Shown one piece after another: positions 1-7,874 of a stretch of DNA of 64,000 nt. The notes beneath the pieces were generated by a model that had not been told where the DNA came from, ran no database searches, and saw nothing but the letters and a program-made list of their open reading frames with translations. The stretch's first letter is position 1, and every line of letters starts with the position of its first letter. The position numbers and the translations under genes are program-made. This DNA comes from DDH964 sp963806685 (GTDB lineage Bacteria > Desulfobacterota > Desulfuromonadia > Desulfuromonadales > DDH964), in contig CAWDZB010000021.1 in assembly GCA_963806685.1 (NCBI GenBank), positions 62,001-126,000 of the forward strand, given 5' to 3'.

Positions 1-2387
1 TGCGGGAGAACGGCGTCACCTACAACGTCTACAACGACCCCGAGGGGACGCTGCGCCCCTGGCAGCTCGACCCGATACCGCTGCTGGTCGGCAGCGACGA
101 GTGGGCGCAGCTGGAACGGGGGCTGCAGCAGCGCGCCGCGCTCCTCGATGCGATCCTGGCCGATCTCTACGGCCCCCAGACCCTGATCCGCGACGGCCTG
201 CTCCCCTTCGAACTGGTCCACTGCCACGCTGGGTTCCAGCGCGCCTGCGTCGGCCTGCCGGTTCCCGGCGGGCGCCACCTGGTCCTCTACGCGGCCAACC
301 TGGCCCGCGGCCCGGAAGGGCGGATGTGGGTCATCGACGACCGCAGCCAGGCCCCCTCCGGTTCGGGTTACGCCCTGGAGAACCGCACGGTGATGACGCG
401 GATCCTGCCGGGGCTGTTCCGGAACGCCCAGATTCACCGCCTGGCCCAGTTCTTTCGTGGGCTGCGCGCGACCCTGGCGCGGGTGGCGCCGCACAACCGC
501 GACGACCCGCGGGTGGTGGTGCTGACCCCCGGCCCTTTCAATGAGACCTACTTCGAGCAGGCCTACCTGGCGGCCTATCTCGGCTATCCCCTGGCCCAGG
601 GGGACGACCTGACGGTGCGCGAGGGGCGGGTCTGGCTCAAGTCCTTGGACGGCCTGCAGCAGGTCGACGTCATCCTGCGCCGTCTCGACGACTCCTTCTG
701 CGACCCGCTCGAGCTGCGCTCCGATTCGCTCCTCGGCGTGCCGGGGCTGGTCGAGGCGGTGCGCCGCGGCCATGTCGCCCTGGCCAACCCCATCGGCAGC
801 AGCCTTCTGGAAAACCCCGGCCTGCTCCCCTTTCTGCCCGGCCTCGCCCGGCACCTGCTCGGGGCGGAGCTGGAACTCCCCTCGGTGGCGACCTGGTGGT
901 GCGGCCAGGAGCGGGAGCGCAACTTCGTCCTCGACAACCTGGGCGAACTGGTGATTAAGCCGATTCAGCGCGTCCCGGGCAAGTCGTCGGTCTTCGGCGG
1001 CCACCTCGACAAGGCCGGCCTGACCCTGTGGCGGGAGCGGATCCGGGCCCGGCCGCACATGTATGTCGGGCAGGAGCGGGTCAGCTACGCCACGGTGCCG
1101 GCGCTGGCGGGGGAGGGGATCGAGCCCCGCCACTCCATCCTGCGTACCTTTCTGGTGGCCGGCGCTGACGATTACCTGGTGATGCCCGGCGGCCTCACTC
1201 GGATCGCCCCTCACAAGGAGAGCTTTTCCGTCTCGGGGCAGGAGGGCGGGATCAGCAAGGATACCTGGGTGCTGGCAGCGGAGGGGGAGGCGCCGGCGCC
1301 GGCCGCCGGCAGCGCAGAGCGCCAGGCCGCCGTCCCGCCGCTGTTGGGGCCGCTGCCGAGCCGCAGTGCCGACAACCTGTTCTGGGTCGGTCGCTACGCC
1401 GAGCGGGCCGAAAGCACTGCCCGGCTGCTGCGCACCATCCTCTCCAAGCTCGACGAACAGCAGGAGATCGACGACCCCGGCGACGCCATCTGCCTCGAGC
1501 AGCTGCTGCACGGGGCCACCCACCTCACTGGCGCCTATCCCGGCTTTGTTGGCGAAGGAGCGGCCTCCCGGCTTTCCCAGCCGCTGCCCGAACTGCGTTC
1601 CCTGCTCCTCAACGAGCAGCGCGCCGGATCGTTGCCGGATACCCTGGCGGCCTTCGGCCGGGCCGCCTTCGCGGTGCGCGACCTCTGGTCCTCCGATGCC
1701 TGGCGGGTGGTGGACGATATCCAGCAGCAGTGGCGCCGGGCCCAGGCCGCCCCCCCCGAGGGGGGAAACCGCTCGCTGCAGGACGGCCTCGACCACCTGA
1801 TCCTCAAGCTGGTCGCCTTTTCCGGATTGACCACCGAGAGCATGGCCCACGACCCCGCCTGGCTGCTGCTCGATACCGGCCGGCGCCTGGAGCGGGCGCT
1901 GCTGACCACCGCCCTGCTGCGGGCCACCCTGGTCGCCTGCCAGGAGGAGGCGGTAGCCGGACAGATCCTCGAGGCGGTGCTGGCGACCAGCGAGAGCCTG
2001 ACCACCTTCCGCCGCCGCTACCGCTCCCACCTACAGGTGGCGACGGTGCTGGAGCTGCTGCTCCTTGACCAGAAGCACCCCCGGGCTCTGGCCTACCAGC
2101 TGCGCAAGTTGCAGGGGCACATCGCCGGTCTCCCCCGCCCGCCGGCCCGGTCGGGACTGCCCGAAGACGAGCGGCTGGTGTTGGAGGCCTTCACCCGGGT
2201 GCGCCTGGCCGATGTCGGCCGGCTGGTCCCGGCGACGCCCGCGGCGATCTACACCGAACTGGATGACCTGCTGGCCGCAGTCTCGACCCTGCTGGGGGAG
2301 CTCTCCGACGCCCTGACGCGGGCCTATTTCAGCCATGCCCAGGGGCCGCGCCTGCTGGCGGCCGACCGGCTGGAGGTGGAGCTGTGA
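1..2387 (+). CDS. Circularly permuted ATP-grasp / alpha-E fusion protein (5' end outside window)
   Basis: The frame is open from base 3, so the start lies upstream of the window; about 794 residues are visible. The first ~440 form a circularly permuted type-2 ATP-grasp domain: a segment ending YALENR, a DDSFCDPLELRSDSLLGVPG block, and the nucleotide-binding stretch with LGELVIKPI. A Pro/Ala-rich linker follows. From about residue 452 an alpha-E domain begins (SRSADNLFWVGRYAERAEST) and runs to the end. ATP-grasp enzymes of this class are predicted to form amide bonds; the alpha-E partner is all-helical and of unknown function. The gene overlaps the transglutaminase gene by 4 nt. The stand-alone genes at 3393 and 4883 carry the same two domains separately, so the operon holds two copies of the pair. 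The family is clear; substrate and reaction are unknown. Confidence 0.88.
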   Translation, partial: RENGVTYNVYNDPEGTLRPWQLDPIPLLVGSDEWAQLERGLQQRAALLDAILADLYGPQTLIRDGLLPFELVHCHAGFQRACVGLPVPGGRHLVLYAANLARGPEGRMWVIDDRSQAPSGSGYALENRTVMTRILPGLFRNAQIHRLAQFFRGLRATLARVAPHNRDDPRVVVLTPGPFNETYFEQAYLAAYLGYPLAQGDDLTVREGRVWLKSLDGLQQVDVILRRLDDSFCDPLELRSDSLLGVPGLVEAVRRGHVALANPIGSSLLENPGLLPFLPGLARHLLGAELELPSVATWWCGQERERNFVLDNLGELVIKPIQRVPGKSSVFGGHLDKAGLTLWRERIRARPHMYVGQERVSYATVPALAGEGIEPRHSILRTFLVAGADDYLVMPGGLTRIAPHKESFSVSGQEGGISKDTWVLAAEGEAPAPAAGSAERQAAVPPLLGPLPSRSADNLFWVGRYAERAESTARLLRTILSKLDEQQEIDDPGDAICLEQLLHGATHLTGAYPGFVGEGAASRLSQPLPELRSLLLNEQRAGSLPDTLAAFGRAAFAVRDLWSSDAWRVVDDIQQQWRRAQAAPPEGGNRSLQDGLDHLILKLVAFSGLTTESMAHDPAWLLLDTGRRLERALLTTALLRATLVACQEEAVAGQILEAVLATSESLTTFRRRYRSHLQVATVLELLLLDQKHPRALAYQLRKLQGHIAGLPRPPARSGLPEDERLVLEAFTRVRLADVGRLVPATPAAIYTELDDLLAAVSTLLGELSDALTRAYFSHAQGPRLLAADRLEVEL

Positions 2388-3259
2388 TCTATCGCGTGGT
2401 GCACCGCACCGAATATCAGTACGGTGAAGCGGCGGCCCTCTGCTACAACGAAGCCCGGGTCCAGCCCCGCGACTGCGCCCGGCAGCGCTGCCTGAAGAGC
2501 GTGGTCGAGGTCGAACCGCGGCCGGTCGACCGCCGCGAACGCACCGACTACTTTGGCAACCGGGTGACCTGGTTCGCCATCCAGCAGCCCCACGAAACGC
2601 TGGTAGTGACCGCCACCAGCGAGGTGGCGCGCGACGAGGAGGAGGATTTTTGCTTCGGCAGCGATACCCCCTGGGAGCAGGTCCGCGACCAGCTGGGCGA
2701 TGAACGCTCGCCGGAAATCCTGGCGGTTCTGGGGTATCGCTACGATTCGCCGATCATCGTCCCCGACGCCGAGATGGCCGACTATGCCGGCGATTCCTTC
2801 CCCCCCGGCCGACCCTTGATGGAGGCTGTGCAGGACTTGACGGCGCGCATTCACCGCGACTTCAAGTACGCCCCGGGGATGACCACGGTGGCGACCCCCC
2901 TTTCTGAGGTGATCGCCTACCGGCGAGGGGTCTGCCAGGATTTTGCCCACTTCGCCATCGGCTGCCTGCGCGCCCAGGGCCTCGCCGCCCGCTACGTCAG
3001 CGGCTACCTGGAAACCCTGCCGCCGCCGGGAAGACCCAAGCTGGTCGGCGCCGACGCCTCCCATGCCTGGTTCGCCGTTTTTCTTCCGGGAAGCGGCTGG
3101 CTCGACTTCGATCCGACCAACAACCTGCGTCCCACCGAGCGCCACATTACCATCGGCTGGGGCCGGGACTTCGCCGACGTCACCCCGCTCAAGGGGGTGG
3201 CCTTCGGCGGCGGCAAGCAGAAACTGAAGGTGTCGGTCGACGTGCAGCCGCTGGGGTAG
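2384..3259 (+). CDS. Transglutaminase-like cysteine peptidase (bacterial transglutaminase N-term + core)
   Basis: 291 aa; ATG overlaps the upstream stop (ATGA). The N-terminal ~90 residues match the beta-rich bacterial transglutaminase-like N-terminal domain (IYRVVHRTEYQY). The core has the expected triad: Cys184 in RGVCQDFAHF, His227 in DASHAWF and Asp243 in DFDPTNN. There is no signal peptide, so it is probably cytoplasmic. Such proteins are usually peptidases or amidases rather than cross-linking enzymes. The link to ATP-grasp, alpha-E and Anbu genes is a recurrent context, and it suggests processing or recycling of a peptide made by the ATP-grasp ligases. That role is inference. Confidence 0.9.
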   Translation: MIYRVVHRTEYQYGEAAALCYNEARVQPRDCARQRCLKSVVEVEPRPVDRRERTDYFGNRVTWFAIQQPHETLVVTATSEVARDEEEDFCFGSDTPWEQVRDQLGDERSPEILAVLGYRYDSPIIVPDAEMADYAGDSFPPGRPLMEAVQDLTARIHRDFKYAPGMTTVATPLSEVIAYRRGVCQDFAHFAIGCLRAQGLAARYVSGYLETLPPPGRPKLVGADASHAWFAVFLPGSGWLDFDPTNNLRPTERHITIGWGRDFADVTPLKGVAFGGGKQKLKVSVDVQPLG

Positions 3260-3273
3260 GGCTAATAACGAGG

Positions 3274-3372
3274 TCCCGGGTCGCGGGTCCAAGGTCCAAG
3301 GTCCCGGGAGGTGGGACGCGAGGTTCAGGACTCTGGCCCCAGGATTTTAGACTTTGGACCCGGGACTCGGGA
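3274..3372. repeat. Long imperfect inverted repeat in the intergenic gap
   Basis: Bases 3274-3295 and 3351-3372 are inverted copies matching at about 19 of 22 positions, rich in GGGTCC/GGACCC. Between them are more partial copies (GGTCCAAGGTCCAAGGTCCC). The element fills most of the 133-nt gap between the transglutaminase and ATP-grasp genes. It looks like a REP/BIME-type palindromic element and could stabilise or attenuate the operon mRNA. No U-tract follows, so it is not a standard terminator. Confidence 0.6.
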
Positions 3373-3392
3373 TCAGAATAGGAGTGTATGGA

Positions 3393-4889
3393 ATGAATTT
3401 TAACGATTACGACACCGAGGGATTCTACGACGAGATGTTCAATGGCGGTGGCATGCCGCGGCCTGGTGCCAACCTTGTGGTGGAGCGGATCAACGCTCTG
3501 CCACCGGAGGAGTTGATCCGTCGCCAGCGCGCCGCCGAACGGGCCTTGTTGCACCTGGGGATCACCTTCAGCGTTTACGGCGACGACTCGGGGACCGAGC
3601 GGATCTTCCCCTTCGACATCGTGCCGCGCATCGTTCAGGGCGACGAGTGGGAGGTGATGGAGCGGGGGCTGAAACAACGCGTCAAGGCCCTTAATCTCTT
3701 TATCCACGATGTCTACAACGAGCAGAAGATCCTGGGTGACAAGGTGGTGCCGGCCGACCTGGTCTTCTCCGCCGACGGTTTTCGCAAACCCTGCCTTGGG
3801 CTCAAGCCCCCCCACGGCGTCTGGTGTCACATCACCGGCACCGACCTGGTGCGGAACAGTGACGGCCAGTACTACGTGCTGGAGGACAACCTGCGCTGCC
3901 CCTCCGGGGTCTCCTACGTGCTGGAGAACCGGCTGGTGATGAAGCGCACCTTCCCGATGGTCTTCGACGCCTGCAGCGTGCAGCCGGTCACCGACTACCC
4001 GAGCCGGCTTCTCGACATGCTGCAGTACCTGGCGCCGCAGAAGGTGCGCGATCCGCTGGTGGCGGTCTGGACCCCGGGGGTCTACAACTCGGCTTACTTC
4101 GAGCACAGCTTCCTCGCTCAGCAGATGGGGGTGCAACTGGTCGAGGGGCGGGACCTGGTGGTGCAGAAGGGAAAGGTGATGATGCGTACCACCCAGGGGC
4201 TGGAGCGGGTCGATGTGATCTACCGCCGCATTGACGACGACTTCATCGACCCGGAGACCTTCCGTTCCGACTCCCTGCTCGGCGTCCCCGGGTTGATGGC
4301 CGCCTACCAGGCCGGCCAGGTGGCTCTGGCCAACGCCCCCGGCACCGGGGTCGCCGACGACAAGGCGGTCTACGCCTACGTCCCGGAGATCATCAAGTAC
4401 TACCTCGGCGAAGAGCCGATCATCCACAACGTGCCGACTTACGCCTGCTGGCGGGAGGACGATCTAAAGTACGTCCTCGAGCATCTGGGCGAGCTGGTGG
4501 TCAAGGCGGTCAACGAATCGGGCGGCTACGGCATGCTGGTCGGTCCCCATTCCACCAAGGAGCAGCGGGCCGAGTTCGCCACGCGCATCCAGGCCAAGCC
4601 GCGCAACTACATCGCTCAGCCGACCCTGGCCCTCTCCCGGGTGCCGGTGCTGGTCGACGACCACTTCGAGGGGCGCCACGTCGATTTGCGCCCCTACATC
4701 CTCTACGGGGAGGACGTCTACGTCCTTCCCGGCGGACTGACCCGGGTGGCGCTGAAGAAGGGATCGCTGGTGGTCAACTCCTCGCAGGGGGGCGGCAGCA
4801 AGGATACCTGGGTCATCGATGCGAGCTGCCCGCTGGGCCTGCCCGCCGGGCCGCAGAAGCCGCAGGAAGGAGGGGACGCGCCATGCTGA
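3393..4889 (+). CDS. Circularly permuted type-2 ATP-grasp protein
   Basis: 498 aa from ATG 3393, which has AGGAG 8 nt upstream; a TTG 39 nt earlier has no ribosome site and falls inside the palindromic repeat. The protein matches the DUF404/DUF407 family: IFPFDIVPRI near the N-terminus, LEDNLRCPSGVSYVLENR, a RIDDDFIDPETFRSDSLLG block, and LGELVVKAVNESGGYGMLVG as the ATP-binding portion. Proteins of this class are predicted amide-bond-forming ligases. The last 7 nt overlap the alpha-E gene, consistent with translational coupling. It resembles the N-terminal half of the fusion gene that ends at 2387, so it is an in-operon paralogue. The substrate is unknown. Confidence 0.9.
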   Translation: MNFNDYDTEGFYDEMFNGGGMPRPGANLVVERINALPPEELIRRQRAAERALLHLGITFSVYGDDSGTERIFPFDIVPRIVQGDEWEVMERGLKQRVKALNLFIHDVYNEQKILGDKVVPADLVFSADGFRKPCLGLKPPHGVWCHITGTDLVRNSDGQYYVLEDNLRCPSGVSYVLENRLVMKRTFPMVFDACSVQPVTDYPSRLLDMLQYLAPQKVRDPLVAVWTPGVYNSAYFEHSFLAQQMGVQLVEGRDLVVQKGKVMMRTTQGLERVDVIYRRIDDDFIDPETFRSDSLLGVPGLMAAYQAGQVALANAPGTGVADDKAVYAYVPEIIKYYLGEEPIIHNVPTYACWREDDLKYVLEHLGELVVKAVNESGGYGMLVGPHSTKEQRAEFATRIQAKPRNYIAQPTLALSRVPVLVDDHFEGRHVDLRPYILYGEDVYVLPGGLTRVALKKGSLVVNSSQGGGSKDTWVIDASCPLGLPAGPQKPQEGGDAPC

Positions 4890-5872
4890 GCCGGGTCGCC
4901 GAATCGATCTACTGGATGAACCGCTACATCGAGCGGGCCGAAAACGTCGCCCGCTTCATCGACGCCAGCTACCACATGATTCTCGACCTCCCCCGCGGGG
5001 CGAGCGAGCAGTGGCAGCCGCTGGTCGCCACCACCGGGGACGACGAACTCTTTGCCGAGCACTACCGGGAGGTCAACCGCGACAACGTCCTGCAGTTCCT
5101 CACCTTCGACCGCAACAACCCCAATTCGATCCTTTCCTGTCTGCGCGCCGCCCGCGAGACCGCCCGCTCGGTGCGCGAGCACATCAGCTCCGAGATGTGG
5201 CAGCAGGTCAACACCTTCTACCTGACGGTCAATGAGGCGGCGTCCCGGGGCCTCAACATCGATCTGCCGCACCAGTTCTTCGTCGACATCATGATGGCCA
5301 GCCACCTCTTTGTCGGCATCACCGAGAGCACCATGAGCCACGGCGAGGGGTGGCACTTCGGGCGCCTCGGGCGGATGCTGGAGCGGGCCGACAAGACCTC
5401 GCGCATCCTCGACGTCAAGTACTACATCCTGCTGCCGTCGGTGGACTACGTCGGCACCCCCTTCGACAACATCCTCTGGGCGGCGCTGCTGCGTTCGGCC
5501 AGCGCCTTCGAGATGTACCGCAAGCGCCACGGCCGCATCGACCGGGAGAAGATCGTCGATTACCTGGTCCTCGATCGCCAGTTCCCGCGCGCCATCCACT
5601 ATTGCCTGACCACGGCCGAGATTTCCCTGCGCAACATCACCGGCCGGCCGCGGGGCTCCTTTTCCAACCGGGCCGACAAGAATCTCGGCAAGCTGCTCGC
5701 CGACCTGGATTACGTCACCGTCGAGGAAATCCTTAACGGCGGCCTGCACGAATTTCTCGACGGCACCCAGACCCGCATCAACCAGATCGGGGATGCCGTC
5801 ACCGAATCCTTTTTTGCCCTGCAGCCGCTGGATGCGGAAAACCGGACCCCCAACCAGGAGCAACTGCAATGA
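4883..5872 (+). CDS. Alpha-E domain protein (DUF403)
   Basis: 329 aa. The N-terminus MLSRVAESIYWMNRYIERAE is the typical alpha-E signature, also present in diverged form in the fusion gene ending at 2387. Predicted to be almost all helix, with recurring acidic/arginine pairs (RMLERADKTSRILDVKYY). No catalytic motif of a known enzyme class is evident. The family is almost always next to or fused with circularly permuted ATP-grasp proteins. It overlaps the ATP-grasp gene by 7 nt and the Anbu-like gene by 4 nt, so the three are probably co-translated. A scaffold or accessory catalytic role is inference. Confidence 0.9.
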   Translation: MLSRVAESIYWMNRYIERAENVARFIDASYHMILDLPRGASEQWQPLVATTGDDELFAEHYREVNRDNVLQFLTFDRNNPNSILSCLRAARETARSVREHISSEMWQQVNTFYLTVNEAASRGLNIDLPHQFFVDIMMASHLFVGITESTMSHGEGWHFGRLGRMLERADKTSRILDVKYYILLPSVDYVGTPFDNILWAALLRSASAFEMYRKRHGRIDREKIVDYLVLDRQFPRAIHYCLTTAEISLRNITGRPRGSFSNRADKNLGKLLADLDYVTVEEILNGGLHEFLDGTQTRINQIGDAVTESFFALQPLDAENRTPNQEQLQ

Positions 5873-6654
5873 CCTTCTGTCTCGGCATGCGCACCAAGGC
5901 CGGGCTGGTCGGCATCGCCGACACCCGCATCACCTCCGGCTACGAGGCGATCACCGCCAAAAAAGTCTCGATCTTCCACGCCGAGCAGTCGGCGATGTTC
6001 CTGATGACCTCGGGGCTGCGCTCGGTGCGCGACAAGGCGCTGACCTACTTCGAGGAGTTCATCGAAAGCCAGGTCGAGCCCTTCGACCGTCTCTACAAGG
6101 CGGTCAACGCCTTCGCCGGGCAGATCCGGCGGGTGGCCGACGAGGACCGCGAGGCGCTGGCCCGCAGCGGCCTGAGCATCGACATCCACTGTCTGTTCGG
6201 CGGCCAGATGGCCAAAGACGCCGAGCCGAAGCTCTATCTCCTTTACCCGCAGGGGAACTGGGTCGAGGTCGCCAAGGGGACCCCCTACGCCATCGTCGGC
6301 GCCAGCGGCTACGGCAAGCCGGTCCTGGATCGAACCTTCACTTTTGAAGATTCCCTCAGCTTCGCCCTCAAGGTCGGCATCCTCGCCTTTGACTCGACCC
6401 GCATCAGCGCCACCGACGTCGACCTGCCGGTGGACGTGGTTATGTACGAGAAGGACTCCTTCCACATCGTCGAGCACCGCTACGGCCAGGAAGATCTGCA
6501 GGAGATCTCCAACTGGTGGATGGAGCGGCTGCGCTCCTCGATCTTCGAACTCCCCTCCGAATGGATCGACCGCATCCTCGCCAAGCTGGCGGCACCGAAC
6601 CTGGCGGCGATGGGAGCGGGGGAGGGGGAGGGGAAGAAACTGGAGGAGGAATGA
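5869..6654 (+). CDS. Proteasome-like Ntn hydrolase of the Anbu type
   Basis: 261 aa; ATG overlaps the alpha-E stop. After Met removal the N-terminus would be Thr (MTFCLGMRTKAGLVGIADTR), the expected N-terminal nucleophile. Asp18 in IADTR and the lysines at 31-32 fit the proteasome-beta active-site layout. Length matches Anbu (ancestral beta subunit) proteins and exceeds HslV (~175 aa); no HslU or other unfoldase ATPase gene is adjacent. Anbu genes are known to co-occur with ATP-grasp, alpha-E and transglutaminase genes, as here. Likely a cytoplasmic self-assembling peptidase or amidohydrolase closing the operon; the C-terminus is Gly/Glu-rich. The natural substrate is unknown. Confidence 0.88.
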   Translation: MTFCLGMRTKAGLVGIADTRITSGYEAITAKKVSIFHAEQSAMFLMTSGLRSVRDKALTYFEEFIESQVEPFDRLYKAVNAFAGQIRRVADEDREALARSGLSIDIHCLFGGQMAKDAEPKLYLLYPQGNWVEVAKGTPYAIVGASGYGKPVLDRTFTFEDSLSFALKVGILAFDSTRISATDVDLPVDVVMYEKDSFHIVEHRYGQEDLQEISNWWMERLRSSIFELPSEWIDRILAKLAAPNLAAMGAGEGEGKKLEEE

Positions 6655-6665
6655 CCGGCGGCCCG

Positions 6666-6785
6666 ATGCCCTTGTTTAAGAGGCAAGCCAACCCGTCTAA
6701 TTCCTTGACATCCCCGAAGCAGGCGTTTGAATACGCCAATGTCTTATGGAATGGCAAGGGAGAGGGGCATGCCGTACCGCAGTGA
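6666..6785 (+). CDS. Possible 39-aa small protein
   Basis: A short frame starts at ATG 6666 and ends at TGA 6783-6785, just before the terminator hairpin at 6803. It encodes a polar peptide with ANVLWNGKGEGHAVPQ at its end. No convincing ribosome site precedes it; the purine run at 6640-6653 is too far. It could be a real small protein, the tail of a decayed gene, or chance. The close fit with the terminator is the main reason to keep it. I recognise no family. Confidence 0.25.
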   Translation: MPLFKRQANPSNSLTSPKQAFEYANVLWNGKGEGHAVPQ

Positions 6786-6802
6786 CAACCACCCAAAACC
6801 AA

Positions 6803-6843
6803 CCGCCCGAACCGGACTTGCGCCGGACGGGCGGTCTTTGTTT
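6803..6843 (+). terminator. Rho-independent terminator after the Anbu operon
   Basis: CCGCCCG (6803-6809) pairs with CGGGCGG (6828-6834), with an inner CCGG/CCGG pair, followed by TCTTTGTTT. It lies about 150 nt after the Anbu-like gene and ends the first operon. Confidence 0.75.
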
Positions 6844-6891
6844 CGTTGGGCGAATCGGATCGGGACCTTCGAACGGGACGGGTAGCAGGGG

Positions 6892-6920
6892 GCGTCTACA
6901 AATTTGAATTCTGTAGACGC
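6892..6920. promoter_or_regulatory. Perfect 9-bp inverted repeat upstream of the deacetylase gene
   Basis: GCGTCTACA (6892-6900) and TGTAGACGC (6912-6920) flank an AT-rich 11-nt centre. There is no T-run, so it is more likely an operator or leader hairpin than a terminator. It sits about 110 nt upstream of the polysaccharide deacetylase start. Confidence 0.4.
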
Positions 6921-7028
6921 GACCTCTAAAGATGTACTCAAACGCTGGAAAAAGAGCTGGAAGTTTCAGTCTTTCAGGTCTGACCAGGATGACCCTTTCT
7001 GATGGCCCTTTCCTTATCGGAGAAGGAC

Positions 7029-7820
7029 ATGACCAGGTTCGTACTCTGCACCATCCTCCTGCTGTTGGCGGCCGCACCGGTGCGGGCCGCGGCGCCCGAC
7101 CCGGACGTGCCAGCCCTGGGCGCGCGCATTGCCCGGGAATTTGCCGGCCGGACGTCCCAGCAATGGGGCGAGCGCGTCACCGGTGTCCGCACTCGGCTCG
7201 TCACCCGCGACCGGGTTCTGGCCCTGACCCTGGATGCCTGCGGGTCGGCCCACGGCAAGGGTGTGGACCTGGGCCTACTCGCCTTTCTGGAGCGGGAGCG
7301 GATTCCGGCCACGCTCTTCATCAATGCCCGCTGGATCGACGCCAACCCGAAGCTGTTCCGGCGCCTGGCTGCCAACCCCCTGTTCGAGATCGGCAACCAC
7401 GGGATGTGGCACAAGCCGGCCTCCGTCGACGGTCGTTCCGTCTACGGCATTGCCGGTACCAGGGATGTGGGGGAGCTGGTGCAGGAGATCGAGCTCAATG
7501 CCCGCAAGATCGCAGCCATCACCGGCCAGCGGCCGCGCTATTACCGCTCCGGTACCGCCTACTACGACGAGGTAGCGGTAGAGATCGCCCACCGCCTTGG
7601 CCACGAGGTGATCGGATTCTCCGTGCTGGGGGATGCCGGGGCCACCTACAGCGCGGCGCAGGTCGAGGCGGCCCTTTTGGCCGCCAAACCCGGCGATATC
7701 GTCATCGCCCACATGAACCACCCCGAGGCGGGGACCGGGGCCGGCATCATCGCCGCGGTTCCGGAGCTGCTCCGGCGCGGCTTCCGGTTCGTCCATTTGG
7801 GGGAGTACCCGCTGCAGTAG
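7029..7820 (+). CDS. Secreted polysaccharide deacetylase (NodB-fold)
   Basis: 263 aa from ATG 7029, chosen because GGAGAAGG lies just upstream and the product then begins with a clean signal peptide (MTRFVLCTILLLLAAAPVRAA). NodB-fold motifs: ALTLDACG (motif 1, with DAC instead of the usual DDG), EIGNHGMWHKP (motif 2, metal-binding His pair), RYYRSGTAYYDE (motif 3) and a late IVIAHMNHPE. Family members deacetylate N-acetylated sugars in peptidoglycan or other glycans in the periplasm. The altered first motif places it in the FDxC-type subgroup. A paralogue at 14648 lacks about 30 residues present here. Its neighbour is a double solute-binding protein. Substrate not determinable. Confidence 0.82.
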   Translation: MTRFVLCTILLLLAAAPVRAAAPDPDVPALGARIAREFAGRTSQQWGERVTGVRTRLVTRDRVLALTLDACGSAHGKGVDLGLLAFLERERIPATLFINARWIDANPKLFRRLAANPLFEIGNHGMWHKPASVDGRSVYGIAGTRDVGELVQEIELNARKIAAITGQRPRYYRSGTAYYDEVAVEIAHRLGHEVIGFSVLGDAGATYSAAQVEAALLAAKPGDIVIAHMNHPEAGTGAGIIAAVPELLRRGFRFVHLGEYPLQ

Positions 7821-7874
7821 CGCTTCGCACTGTCGCATCGTCTGCCGCTGCTTCACATCAGGGAGGAACCATCC

